The notes: a model not told the origin generated them from the letters alone. 42,980 nt of DNA from Gracilaria domingensis (GCA_022539475.1 VCMS01000317.1:1-42980), one strand, 5' to 3'. Shown: positions 1 through 9,716, counted from the stretch's first letter. Made by a program: numbers and translations.

Positions 1-69
1 CAGTTCCTTTGGACAAGTTGTGAACTTCAACACATTGCCGCGTGTTCGGAGCAGGACGAACTCAATTAG

Positions 70-2031
70 AACTGCCACGACTTCCGTTCAGAATCGATTG
101 CGGACGATGCTCAAGGTAATTCCGCCCCCGCACCAGTGAAGCAGTCCGTGACGAAGAGGAGGACTCCCGCTGCTGCTGCTGCAACATCTGCCAGTGAAGA
201 AGGGGAGCCGCGAAGAAGTGCACGAGAACGGGCGCAGGTGAGTTATAGGGAAATTGAGCACGGCCGAAATCGAGGTGCCATAGAAGTTCTGGATAGCTCT
301 GAAGAAGAACAGCGGGCTCCGCCGAGGAAGAAACGGAGAAAGACTTTCACACAACAGATGAGATCTACTCTGAACAGCATGACACCGGATGACCTGATGT
401 CTCAACTAAATGAACATGTGCTGAGAGGAAGGTCGATGAAGGTTCAGTTCGTGGCATTGGGAGAGGGAGCGAATGCAGAGAACGCAGGCAGTTCTGCATT
501 TGTGGATGACGAAGAGCTTCTTTCTGTGACAGTTCCACGGGTTGTCACCGTCGAGAAAGATGCTGCGCCAGACGATCAGCAAGAGACAGGTGGGGGGTCA
601 TTTGATGACGAGTTACCTACAGCTCTTCCGGAATCTGAGGAGCACGGACTTGTTCGAGGTGACCCATATGATGGCCCACTGAACCCATCATGGTGCGGGT
701 ATGCCAGGCTGAGACCGCAGGAATGGCAAGGGAAGAACGTAATTGAGCACAAGGACCCCTGGCTCAGAGTCATTCACTTGCCGAAGGGACATAGGTCGGA
801 GCTGCTAAGTGTCTCGAATCTCAGAGATGTACACCATCTTGTCTTTTGGCACGCTGCAAGGGCTGAACATCGCCTACGGGCGGAGACATTTGGTATGCAG
901 TATCCTCGTACTCGACCGACAGGTATGGATGATGAAGAGGTGCTGTGGGTTGCTGCGAAGGAGCATGACGAATTTGGGCAAATGTTCTTCGCCCGAATGC
1001 AAGCTGAGCTAAGGCAGAATGGATATTGCGTGCTTGATGGCTTTGCGACGGATAATGGTGTCCCTAAATGGGAGGAGTTGGAAGAAGTTCGGGAGTTCGG
1101 AGATGTGTCGGGGAAGTTGGTGGACTTCTTCGAGAATGAGTATGGAGCGATGCCGGATATACGGAAAGGAGAGGAACAGAAGTCGTTTGTTCAAATAATC
1201 AACGATGATGAAGGATGGAAGGACGGTAGCGATGGACCATTTGAGGGGAGAGTGATGTCGACACGTTGGGGTACGGTGGAGAAGCCGGAGGATAATGAGG
1301 AGCTCAGGTGGGTTGTAAGGTCGCGTGCTTTACTTGATGTTCGAATGGGTACAATTGCTGCGGCTTTGGGACTATGGGACAATGAAAGGGAAGCTGTGAA
1401 GATGTACACTCCGAAAACTGGTGGTCGATTTCTGGGGACGACGAGAAAGTGCAAGCGCCAGACGCTGCACACCGACTTCAGTGGTCTGGTTACGAAGGAA
1501 ACAATGAATACTGGCAACCCCGGATACTTTGTAATGGCCTCTGGGAAAGAGGGCTTTCCTCTCTGGGTGAGCGCTGGAAGCCATCAACTGGTGGGGATGA
1601 ACAACCAACAGTTGCGAGTGATGTCGGAGGTGTATCCAGCGAAGAAGATAATCATCCCACCGTACTCTGTATTCGTGGGCCGTGGTGATGTGACACATGC
1701 TGGAGCAAGTGGGAAGGACAAGGTGGATAGGCCCGAGTCTATGGATTTGCTGGTTAGATACCACATGTACATGGTACCAGAGGGCTACGCACTACCTGAT
1801 GCTGTTCATCGGGTGCGGGATTTCCGACCCACGTTTGTCAATGGTGACGAGGAGGAGGAGGCGGAGGATGAACTGTTGTCCGATAAGGAGGGTGGGGCGG
1901 TTGACATGGACGAAGACCAAGTGGTCGTGGAGATTGGTGTGGAAGCGGACGCCGGTAGAACCGAAGTGCTCGAGAGTAGTAGTGATGACGATTTGCCAAT
2001 AATGAGGCTGCGAGCGCCTCGAAGTGGATGA
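70..2031 (+). CDS. 2-oxoglutarate/Fe(II) oxygenase-like nuclear protein, 5' end unresolved
   Basis: The reading frame is open from the TAG at 67-69 to the TGA at 2029-2031. The first in-frame GTG is at 136 and the first in-frame ATG only at 358. A good 3' splice site (CTTCCGTTCAG, ending near 91) suggests that the true start is in an upstream exon. Counting from 136: residues 1-80 are basic and disordered, with an NLS-like PPRKKRRK. The middle is globular. HTD (His445, Asp447) and a GD-x-THAG motif (His521) give the H-x-D...H iron triad spaced as in double-stranded beta-helix oxygenases, followed by an RYHMY strand. The last 70 residues are very acidic (DEEEEAEDE, SSSDDD). A nuclear role is inferred from the NLS and the acidic tail; the substrate is unknown. 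No gene symbol can be justified. Confidence 0.55.
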   Translation, partial: NCHDFRSESIADDAQGNSAPAPVKQSVTKRRTPAAAAATSASEEGEPRRSARERAQVSYREIEHGRNRGAIEVLDSSEEEQRAPPRKKRRKTFTQQMRSTLNSMTPDDLMSQLNEHVLRGRSMKVQFVALGEGANAENAGSSAFVDDEELLSVTVPRVVTVEKDAAPDDQQETGGGSFDDELPTALPESEEHGLVRGDPYDGPLNPSWCGYARLRPQEWQGKNVIEHKDPWLRVIHLPKGHRSELLSVSNLRDVHHLVFWHAARAEHRLRAETFGMQYPRTRPTGMDDEEVLWVAAKEHDEFGQMFFARMQAELRQNGYCVLDGFATDNGVPKWEELEEVREFGDVSGKLVDFFENEYGAMPDIRKGEEQKSFVQIINDDEGWKDGSDGPFEGRVMSTRWGTVEKPEDNEELRWVVRSRALLDVRMGTIAAALGLWDNEREAVKMYTPKTGGRFLGTTRKCKRQTLHTDFSGLVTKETMNTGNPGYFVMASGKEGFPLWVSAGSHQLVGMNNQQLRVMSEVYPAKKIIIPPYSVFVGRGDVTHAGASGKDKVDRPESMDLLVRYHMYMVPEGYALPDAVHRVRDFRPTFVNGDEEEEAEDELLSDKEGGAVDMDEDQVVVEIGVEADAGRTEVLESSSDDDLPIMRLRAPRSG

Positions 2032-2295
2032 GAATGAGATGATTAGTAAATTATGTGTGTCTTGCGAGTATTAAGAGTAGTATACTATTACAAGGCTATA
2101 CATATGAACATAGAAAAGGTGCGGCAGGCTGGTAATTGAACAAATGTCAAACGTCTTTGGTCCAGTTGCGTCTAATTGCAACATGCCAAATGCTCGGTAT
2201 CGTTAACATCATTGGTGGCACCATTCAATTCGCAATTGAACATGTAGCGTCCTAACACTTCTGAAACTGCACTTAAGGTTGCTTTTAAGAGAAGT
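2032..2295. other. Short intergenic spacer
   Basis: About 260 AT-rich bases between the oxygenase-like gene and the first HAD gene, both on +. It should hold the first gene's 3' UTR and the second's promoter. I see no repeat or RNA gene. Confidence 0.5.
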
Positions 2296-3207
2296 ATGAA
2301 ACTGAGAAGTCTATACAGTTCCTGTCTATGCGGTACTTGTGGCAGTATGGTGACTGTATCAGGAAAAATGGCAGAGGAACAGAGAGACTTGGCGGAAATT
2401 TCACCAAATACCTTGTCTAAGTTCATATATGCCAATGGTTACGGTATATTAAGTTCCGTTGATGGAACGTTGAGAAGAGAAGGAGAGTCAATTCCAGAAG
2501 AAGTTGTGAAGTGTATGAAGTTCATTGACGAACGTGTTGGTTTCGGACTTGTCACAGGGGGTGATGTGGGCGACGTGGAGGGGAAAATGGAAGGACTCGG
2601 AGACTATAAGTTTGGTGTCTCGGCGAATCATGGAGCTTTCCTGCGTTTCTCTGACGAGAGGGAAATTAAGGGTGCATTCAATGATCACACCCTTGACCAC
2701 ACTGTTGACGGACTACTGTTCCTGGCAAGGGATTTGAATAGGAGGCATGGTATTGTGAATGATGATGACAAGGGGTTCGTGGAGACCAGAAGTGATAGTG
2801 GCCTTCCCAATTTCGTGTACAACAAACTGTGGCAGTGGAAAGAAGAAGTGGATTCTGCTATTGGGGACCTGTTGCAGAAGATGGATGCGTTTGTTATCTA
2901 TCCCGGCGATAAAAGTTGCGAAATTGTGGACAAGCGATACACAAAAGGAAGCGGAGGAGAAAATCTTGTGGATAATGAACCGAGATTTATTGATACGGAT
3001 GACGTCGTGACGTTCGGAAGTGCTTTGAGCGACGGGCCTTTGCATGAGGTAGGCGTGTACGGCGTTCACGTCAAAGAAGATTGTATCCCGCGTGGAGTAC
3101 ACAACCTGTTCGAAAGCGTGGAGGATGTACATTCGACAATTATGTTGGTGGCTCTGTTGTACGGCTACGAGGAAAAGCAGCACGATAAAAACCACCATGA
3201 TTCATAA
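2296..3207 (+). CDS. HAD-superfamily paralogue with degenerate active site (probable pseudoenzyme)
   Basis: A 303-codon ORF, ATG to TAA. It aligns along its whole length with the convergent gene at 3238-4248: NGYGILSSVDGTL against NGYAVISDVDGTL, SGLPNFVYN against SGLPNFTYN, and a shared KxSG block. HAD phosphatases use the first Asp of DxDGT as nucleophile; here it is Ser (SVDGT), which should abolish phosphotransfer. Motif II T-G-R-D is T-G-G-D, and motif IV GNASNDGPL is GSALSDGPL, which has lost the Asn-Asp pair. The frame is intact, so this is either a retained non-catalytic protein or an early pseudogene. A later in-frame ATG (the M of GKMAEEQ) is an alternative start. The substrate class, sugar phosphate of the Cof/trehalose-phosphatase type, is inferred from the fold only. 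Confidence 0.7.
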   Translation: MKLRSLYSSCLCGTCGSMVTVSGKMAEEQRDLAEISPNTLSKFIYANGYGILSSVDGTLRREGESIPEEVVKCMKFIDERVGFGLVTGGDVGDVEGKMEGLGDYKFGVSANHGAFLRFSDEREIKGAFNDHTLDHTVDGLLFLARDLNRRHGIVNDDDKGFVETRSDSGLPNFVYNKLWQWKEEVDSAIGDLLQKMDAFVIYPGDKSCEIVDKRYTKGSGGENLVDNEPRFIDTDDVVTFGSALSDGPLHEVGVYGVHVKEDCIPRGVHNLFESVEDVHSTIMLVALLYGYEEKQHDKNHHDS

Positions 3208-3237
3208 AAGGGTATTGAGATATATACGACACTTTTA

Positions 3238-4131
3238 TTACTGAGATCTCATATCATAGCTAAGTATTACAGGCATCGTAGCACTTGAAACAAATTCCAA
3301 GAGCATTTCTAAACCATTGACACTTGCATTTTCTGTACCCGTACAGTTCTGCCACCCTTCTGATGGTCTCATGCACGTCCTCCACCCATCAACAAGATAT
3401 GTTACCGCTGCTGGATGGTCTTCTCCCTTCACATGAACTGCCAGGGTTGCCATTTCATATAGAGGGCCATCATTGGAAGCATTCCCGAAAGCAACGATTA
3501 AATGTGTGTCGAACTGGGGGTCGTTTTCAACCAAGGCTAGCGCCCCACTATTTTTCGTGAAACGAATGTCCCCTATGTCACAGTTTTCATCTTGAGGGTA
3601 CGCAACCAGGTTCGGAAAGGATGTCAACACTTTTGAAATACCGGAGTTAACTTCTGTTTTCCACTTCGACAGTCCATTGTACGTGAAGTTAGGGAGTCCA
3701 CTGTCTTTTCTAGTGCTCACCACTGCTTGTTGACGCTCTTCGTGAAGTCCGTGCGATTCATTTAAGGAGAGTGCAAGTCTCTCAAGTTCGGCTGCACATC
3801 TTTCGTAACCTTCCCTGTCAAGGTCCTGATCAATTTCGGTACCATTGGATAATCTCACCCGTGCGCCTTGGTTTCCAGAGATGCCAAAAGTGTAGCCACC
3901 CAGGTGCTCCATGAAACTCTCGGCATCCTCTATATCTCGCCCAGTAGCAATTCCGAAACCAACGCGTGCGTTGATGTACTTCATGCATTTGACTGTTTCG
4001 GCAGGAATGTTCTCCCCAGCTCTTTTCAGAGTACCGTCAACATCACTAATCACGGCGTAGCCATTTTCGAATATTTCGTTAGCCAGCTGCTGAGGAGTTA
4101 CTTCTTGGGCTCTAACTTCCGAGTTATACAT
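3238..4131 (-). CDS. HAD-superfamily phosphatase (Cof/trehalose-phosphatase-like)
   Basis: The ORF runs on - from 4248, but the preferred start is the ATG at 4131-4129 (MYNSEVRAQEV), because homology with the neighbouring paralogue begins soon after and the preceding 39 codons look like 5' UTR. This gives 297 residues. The HAD motifs look complete: DVDGT (nucleophile and acid/base Asp), GIATGRD (motif II region), KNSG with a preceding Lys/Arg (motif III region), and FGNASNDGPLYEMA (motif IV, Mg-binding Asp). GISGNQGA is like the NGA element of Cof-type enzymes. It should hydrolyse a phosphorylated small molecule, probably a sugar phosphate; the substrate cannot be told. Its stop lies 30 bases from the stop of the paralogue on +, so the 3' UTRs must overlap. 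Confidence 0.8.
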   Translation of the reverse strand: MYNSEVRAQEVTPQQLANEIFENGYAVISDVDGTLKRAGENIPAETVKCMKYINARVGFGIATGRDIEDAESFMEHLGGYTFGISGNQGARVRLSNGTEIDQDLDREGYERCAAELERLALSLNESHGLHEERQQAVVSTRKDSGLPNFTYNGLSKWKTEVNSGISKVLTSFPNLVAYPQDENCDIGDIRFTKNSGALALVENDPQFDTHLIVAFGNASNDGPLYEMATLAVHVKGEDHPAAVTYLVDGWRTCMRPSEGWQNCTGTENASVNGLEMLLEFVSSATMPVILSYDMRSQ

Positions 4132-4248
4132 GTTTTGAAAGCTTTCGAAAGGGTTCGTTTTGCAAATGGGTGTGGGTATACGAATGAGAAGGATGTGATT
4201 GATGTTCACAAGGTGTTTCGTAGTATAAAAGAGTCTAAGAACGACCAT

Positions 4249-4707
4249 ATACGGGTATTGTAGTACTGTTTTAAAACGTTACTAGGAGGAGAAGTTTTTG
4301 CATCGATTTGAAGTAAAGAAAGGATGATTTAGTCATAAATTATATGTACGGGTTCAAGTGGGTAAAGAAAACTGTAAATATCTTTAACATGAGCTTAGAA
4401 ATCAAGAAGAGTAAAACAACCTCCATTATGGGTTGAAACCCATAAAAGGTTTACCTTACTTTATACGGGTGCCCCAAGTAATGCAAACGCTTAGTTCTTC
4501 AGAAATATCACAATTTTTGTACTTGTTTCGTTACTAGTATCGTGCACTTTAATGATATGGAATGACCATTTTCTATCTAGCAAAATCTTAGCGAAGTATT
4601 AGTGATAAGGGATGTAGGATTTAAAGGGGCATATTTGAACCACAGAAGGACGAACAATATAAGTAATGTAATAGGAACAGGTCATTTCGATAAAGTAACT
4701 TTTATGT
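4249..4707. other. AT-rich intergenic region
   Basis: Upstream of the HAD gene on - and downstream of the reductase gene on -. I see no ORF, RNA gene or repeat that I can support. It presumably holds the HAD promoter. Confidence 0.4.
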
Positions 4708-5657
4708 TTAACTATCTCTAAAAGGTTTACAACACCGAAAAGTCATGTGTTCTAACCTCAAAGCTGGGGAATGGGGAGGGGATAACTTTTCCTTAACAAC
4801 GTTGACGTAGTTTGTATGAAAAGGAGCGGGGTCACCGCCTACAATGTTTCTTTCTTGGCGGGAAAAGTCGTAGAAGTACGCGTTCCTAAACTGAAAGTCG
4901 GAGAAAGAAGTAGGGAAGCCAACGAGAGTTTTCCCATATGCAAGAAGTCGCCCAACGGTCTCTTCCAGGTTGAAAGTAGTACCTGTCTTAAGCGAAACTA
5001 TCTTCAACAGCTCTTTCATTATTGTGAGCACAACCGTACTGCACTCCGTAGCGACTACGTCCATAGGAATGAACCTCTTGAGGCCCCGACGATGTTGAAC
5101 GCTGATAGCCACACGAGCTTCTCATAATAGCTTACGAGAAATGTGTCTTCGTCGACAACCCCGCAAGTGAGACCCATAGACCTAAACCTGTCTGCAACGT
5201 TGGAGGCCCACTTTCCTGTTGCGACAGTGAGACCATCCGGACTTTGAGGAGTGACACCATCCTGCGGAGCTGCGTTTCTTGAGGGGACACCAACGTATAG
5301 GACAACTTTTGAACATTTGTCCACACCGAGCTTCGAAAGCAATGGTATGATGTCTCCATTCTGGAAGAAAACGAGATTCTCTCTGAGCGAATAAGGGCAA
5401 GCCTGAATTACGGTCTCCAGGGTGTTCGTTCTTCCACAAACTAGTATCGGTACATCAGAAAGATGAGAGGTAGCAGCCATGCTGCAGAATTCGTGTGCGG
5501 AAATGACCGTATCTTCTTCGTTCGCCAGCATGGTACCTATACGCCCCCTTCCAACAATAACGGCCCGAGTCCTTCGGGCGGGAGATGAGGCCTGAGGGAC
5601 GTCAGAGTATCTGGGACTCGGAGGCGGAGTCGGAGGCATGTCGGACTGGGAGTTCAT
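4708..5657 (-). pseudogene. Ketopantoate-reductase-like (ApbA/PanE) gene with a frameshift
   Basis: The preferred start is the ATG at 5657-5655 (MNSQSDMPPTPPPSP). The first frame gives about 200 residues: a Pro/Ser-rich leader, then AVIVGRGRIGTML (GxGxxG NADPH-binding turn), VPILVCGRTN, an ENLVFFQNG segment, and EKLVWLSAFNIVGAS, which matches the conserved Lys-containing helix of the ApbA/PanE family. That frame stops at a TAG at 5057-5055. The family's C-terminal helical domain continues in the next frame (DVVATECSTVVLTIMKELL...) to 4708. Together they reach the usual family length of about 300 residues. A one-base shift near 5060-5075 would explain the break; it could be real decay, a short unseen intron, or a sequencing error. 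The family reduces 2-dehydropantoate to pantoate with NADPH, but many members act on other 2-keto acids. Confidence 0.55.
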
Positions 5658-6055
5658 TGCAAGTGTTCGATTGTTTTTGTGTGACGATAAAAAGGGAAGA
5701 TGGGGCGGAGAACTGCTGGGGTAAAGAGTGATACGTAAGTACAAACGGTTGGGAAGCGCAGAACGGGAACATGGTTCACTTTGTGAAAGTGAGCGAAATG
5801 TATGATATGTGATTGTACTGAATGAATGATAGGGCTTGTATGAGACGACAAGCCACAAAGTGTGATGATGTTTTATGAAAGGTAGGTGGAAGAGTAGAAA
5901 GTGTGCAATGAATGAAACTGATTTCGAACCTGAGTTGTAAAGTAGTTGTAAAGTACGAGTTACGGGGAGCTTGAATACAGGATGAAAGGAGCCATTTTGG
6001 CTTCATAAATGAGGTGAACGGGTTTTATAGCTTCACTCGGATTGCCATAATTAAA
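5658..6055. other. Divergent spacer
   Basis: Lies between the reductase-like gene on - and the epimerase fragment on +. The open frames here on - are upstream extensions with no family resemblance. I found no N-terminal half of the epimerase in it. Confidence 0.4.
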
Positions 6056-6375
6056 AGGATGGAGTTGGATTGCGCCCGAATACGTCTATAAAGGTCGTAG
6101 AAGCACTTATGAAGGAAGGAGTTGTAGACATGTTATTGTTGATGACGGTGGAGCCAGGGTTTGGAGGACAGGCGTTTATGGAGGGTGTTCTTGATAAGGT
6201 GCGACATGCAAGGGAGTTGTACCCAAGAATAGGGATACAGGTGGATGGAGGTATTGGACTGAGTACTGTGAAAGGAGTAGTGAAGGCCGGTGCAAACATT
6301 TCAGTTGCAGGATCTGCCATCTTTGGCTCGAGTAACCCAGCTCATGTCATAGCTGGTTTTCGAAAGGTTGGTTAG
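6056..6375 (+). pseudogene. Ribulose-phosphate 3-epimerase, C-terminal half only
   Basis: The frame opens at about 6056 just after an in-frame TAA, and has no ATG before the homology begins (GVGLRPNTSI). It then reads DMLLLMTVEPGFGGQAFM, a phosphate-binding and active-site region, IQVDGGI with the second catalytic Asp of the family, and AGANISVAGSAIFG, to the TAG at 6373-6375. The normal enzyme is a TIM barrel of about 220-230 residues that interconverts ribulose-5-P and xylulose-5-P in the Calvin and pentose-phosphate pathways. Only about 105 residues are present, and the half with the first catalytic Asp is missing. It is either a truncated duplicate or the last exon of a gene whose earlier exons are not next to it. 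The frame and motifs are undamaged, so the truncation is probably recent. Confidence 0.75.
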
Positions 6376-6439
6376 AGATAGTAGCATAAATTTATTGTTT
6401 ATTACATTGTTACCTTTACGTGTTATCACGACTAAATTC

Positions 6440-6790
6440 TCCGTCTCCATTGGAGATGTATTTCTCTTGTATGACAACCGGGAAAGGATGTGAGAGAACA
6501 TCAATATATCCCCAGTGGACGCTGAGAGGGAGGATGAACTACTCTACGTGCTACCATTGTTACCCATCCGGTGTCGAGTGGTGACATATTCTTTTTTTGT
6601 CACAACCCACAAAGGATGTGACGGAAGAAGAACATGCCCCCAGTCGAGACAGAGGGTGAGCAACTCTAAGTACAATCACTAGTCCCTAGCTTGCCTCCAC
6701 TGGCAATATCTTCCTGTTTTGCTATAACCATCGAGTGGGGTTATGGTGGAAGAGAAAAATATCGCCGGTCGAGGCGAGGTGGGTGGGGAC
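6440..6790. repeat. Three diverged direct repeats, about 125 bp apart
   Basis: Blocks beginning with an ACAACC/ATAACC element near 6472, 6601 and 6723 are followed by similar purine-rich text (AAAGGATGTGA, AGGATGTGACGG, then more diverged) and by a CCCAGTGGACG / CCCAGTCGAGAC / GCCGGTCGAGGC element. They lie between the epimerase fragment and the coiled-coil gene. Function unknown. Confidence 0.35.
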
Positions 6791-7008
6791 TATGTGAAGA
6801 GGGGACAGAGAGATGGCGCTTAAATAGTGGAAGGTGCGGAGGTGTACAGTGGATGTTTTGGCGGGAAACGGGATGAGGGAAACAGGGACAATCATGGTGC
6901 TGGATATAGCCCGTGTGGTTGGACAGTGGGGGTGGACAGCACAGTTTAGCTCGATTGCACTGTATCGCAGCGGAAACTTCGATCCAACTTCTACTTCTTT
7001 TTCTGAAG

Positions 7009-7938
7009 ATGTCGAACGGATACGTGAAGGATGAGGAGCTGTGGGTGCTGTTGGAGGGGAAGGAGGTACCGCAGACGCCGTCACCAAATCGGGAAGAGGA
7101 CGTGATTACGGCGGCTGGTCGGATGTCGCAGAAGAAGGAAGTGGCTGAGGAAGGAAAGAAGTGTGAGGCGAGGAGAAGGGATGGTGATGAGGTGGAGAAG
7201 GGGGTAGAATTGGATGTGGAGGGGGTCGCAATGGAGAGAAGGGGTGCGGTGCATCTGAGTCAGTTAGAGGTTGGAGACCAGATAGAGAGTGGGGGCGGAG
7301 AGGGTGACAGGGAGATGCGGTTTGTGGGGGAGATGAAGGCGAGGGTGGGGATGTTGGGGTTGGTGATGAAGGAGCAACTGGACGATGGAATTGTGGAGAT
7401 TGTAACGGAAATGGGCGGTGTGGTGCTGAGTGGGGGTGGTAGTGGTGTTTCGGTTGAGGCGATTTCGAGCCTGCGGAATTCATTGTCGGTATTGGGAGTG
7501 GAGATGAGAAATCATGTGTATGGGATAGTGGAGTGTGCGGGAAGGGAGGTTGGAGAGTTGCGGGAGGAGAATAGGGTTCTGAACGAGAGGTTGGACGTGC
7601 TGGAGAAGGAGGTGAAGGAGCTGTGCAAGAGGCAAAGATTGGTGGAAGAGGAGAGGTTGAAAGGAGGTGTGGAGGGAAAGACGGAGAAGGGAAGTGTGGG
7701 AAGGGTGGCGGTGCAGAAGGGGTCTCCTGTGACACCGAAGACAAAGGGTGGTGGGGTTGGGGATGGGAAGAGCCGTCTGAAGAAGAGGCGTAAGGAGATG
7801 AAGAAGGTGGTGGAGGAGGTGCCGCGGGAGGGAGTGGGAGCTCCGGTGGTGACTGGGTTTAGGAGTGCGGCGGAGGTAGCGCGGACTGCGAAGGGGATTC
7901 TGAGGGGACAGGAGGAGAGAAGGATGGGAGGGATTTGA
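7009..7938 (+). CDS. G-rich coiled-coil protein of unknown function
   Basis: The frame is open from 6913, but the ATG at 7009 (MSNGYVKDEELWVL) is a better start and gives 309 residues. I recognise no family. Residues 1-110 are highly charged and low in complexity. Around 130-175 is a hydrophobic/helical stretch. Around 195-235 a heptad-like helix (ELREENRVLNERLDVLEKEV) is typical of a short parallel coiled coil. The C-terminus is basic (SRLKKRRKEMKKVVEE) and could bind nucleic acid or direct the protein to the nucleus. The coding strand is extremely G-rich and C-poor, so the opposite strand gives long Pro/Ser/His-rich shadow frames. The codon pattern is unlike the neighbouring genes. Confidence 0.5.
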   Translation: MSNGYVKDEELWVLLEGKEVPQTPSPNREEDVITAAGRMSQKKEVAEEGKKCEARRRDGDEVEKGVELDVEGVAMERRGAVHLSQLEVGDQIESGGGEGDREMRFVGEMKARVGMLGLVMKEQLDDGIVEIVTEMGGVVLSGGGSGVSVEAISSLRNSLSVLGVEMRNHVYGIVECAGREVGELREENRVLNERLDVLEKEVKELCKRQRLVEEERLKGGVEGKTEKGSVGRVAVQKGSPVTPKTKGGGVGDGKSRLKKRRKEMKKVVEEVPREGVGAPVVTGFRSAAEVARTAKGILRGQEERRMGGI

Positions 7939-8331
7939 AGCCGTTTTGGGGCGAGGCGGGTATACGAGAAGGGGGAGAGTTGTGCACCTGACTTCTACAA
8001 AATGAACGCGTGATGGGCGAGAAATGGGTAAATAGCGGGGGTGGTGTGGACTGGGAAGAAGTGATGGGATGATTGAGGTGGGATGAGTTGCGATTGGCAT
8101 TACAACATGGGAGAAAATGGAAACGCAAACTAGCACGAGTGCAGTTTTGAGAGAGGGTCGCGGAAAAGAGTGAATGGGGTGGTGCGGCGAAGTAGAACCT
8201 CTACAAAAACTAGGGGACCCAAGCACTAAACTGCGCGAAATGGAATTTAATATTCCAAAATTTCTTAATTTTTTGAGTGCCAGCCTCTGCTACCCCCTCG
8301 CGCGCCCCAAATAGCCCCAAAACTAGCTTAG
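7939..8331. other. Spacer between host gene and truncated gypsy element
   Basis: No supported gene. It contains a short AT-rich hairpin (TGGAAT-TTAAT-ATTCCA, near 8240-8256). The 5' truncation point of the gypsy copy lies at or near its right edge. Confidence 0.35.
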
Positions 8332-9716
8332 TTTCCAAAGCGAACAGACTATATTCCACTTTGCAGAACACAGACGTTCTCAAAGCTGGTACGGACTGTT
8401 CCGCTCAAGCGGATAACTGCTGCTGCTGTTGCTCAGGCGTTTGTTACCCACTGGGTCTTTGTCTATGGACCACCGGTACACGTGCTCTCCGACAACGGCT
8501 CCCAGTTCACGTCGAAATTCTTCCAAGACGTTTTTCGCATCCTCGACATTAGGAATCTGTTCACAACAACGTATCACCTCCAAACTAATGGTCAGGCAGA
8601 GAGATTTAATCGAACCATTCTTGGTGCATTGAGATCCTACGTTGTGGAACACCCCAAGACTTGGGATTTGTACACAAACGCCATTACATACGCGTACAAC
8701 ACCCAGATACATCGGGTAACGTTGTTGTCGCCTTTCGAGTTAGTCCTGTCAAGGAGACCACCTCCTCTTGTTATTGAGGCACAGCCAACCATGGACGAGT
8801 ACTCGACACCGAGGCTACACCGCGAAGCGTGGAAGAAATGGTTAACCACGATGGTGCCTATTGCTAAGCGCTCTATGGAGAAAGCTCAACTCGCCTACAA
8901 GCGCAATTTCGATAGCCGAATCCGTAAGCCGCTACCGCAGCTTCGGGTTGGTGATTATGTGTTCCTCAGGAAGGAGTACTACAATCCTGAGAAGGAGAAG
9001 CGCCATAAGCTCTCTCCAATCGCCAGTGGCCTCTATCGGGTTGTATCCATACAGGAGACTACCGTCGTGCTTGATATCGATAATCAGCACGAGCGGGTAT
9101 CGCGAGATCGAGTATATCGCGCACCGAGCCCTATACAGGAAGTTACCGCCGCGCCGGATACCGGAAACGGTGCATCGTCGCATCAAGTTACCGAACAGCC
9201 GGGTACTGCAGCAAACCGTCCATCAGTTTTGCCCAACCCGCAGCGCGGTCTCGCCGACTTGCCTGAAACAACAGAGTTGCTCAAGGATAACCCCGGACTC
9301 TCACGGGTTACACCTACACCCTCTACTGGGTTAGATGAGGTTCACCCCTCGTCTACGGTATTGGCGCGAAATGCGGAAGCCGTAGCGCACCCTAAGGAGG
9401 GGGAGGACAGTGTAAATCGCGCTCCGGTTGCTCCGGCATCCGCTGAACCTACCCGAGGTGCTGAGTCTCAGAGTGAGATGGAATCCCCCGCTGGGAACGA
9501 TCGCGCTGGCGCTACGTCGCGTGATTCCGAAACCTCGGCGAGGAACGAAGTCAGAAGAAGTGAAGAATTCCCTGCTGGGAGTGCTGCTGCTAAGGATGTT
9601 AGTGGCCCCATTGGGATGCAATCCAAGTCGCTGGGACGCGCTGTAACTCGCTCGCGCGAAGGTGCAGTATCCGCTGACCCCTTCGCGGGACGAAGCGGCA
9701 TGGAAAGTGACGCATA
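8332..9716 (+). pseudogene. Ty3/gypsy integrase, C-terminal two thirds
   Basis: The frame is open from 8332 after a TAG. It starts in the catalytic core (FSKLVRTVPLKRI); the region just before shows a small internal loss where a VDRFSK-type motif is expected. The core then has VLSDNGSQFTS (second catalytic Asp) and TNGQAERFNRT (catalytic Glu), the DDE arrangement of retroviral-type integrases. The first Asp and the N-terminal zinc finger are gone. A GPF/Y-like module follows (KLSPIASGLYRVVSI...DRVYRAP), then about 200 residues of Ser/Pro/Glu-rich disordered tail, to a TAG at 9714-9716. The chromodomain comes later in another frame. Confidence 0.85.

Noticed and set aside
7106..8226. Long Pro/Ser/His-rich ORFs on the minus strand
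   Set aside because: They mirror the G-rich coding strand of the gene at 7009-7938 and have only the low-complexity composition expected of such a shadow.
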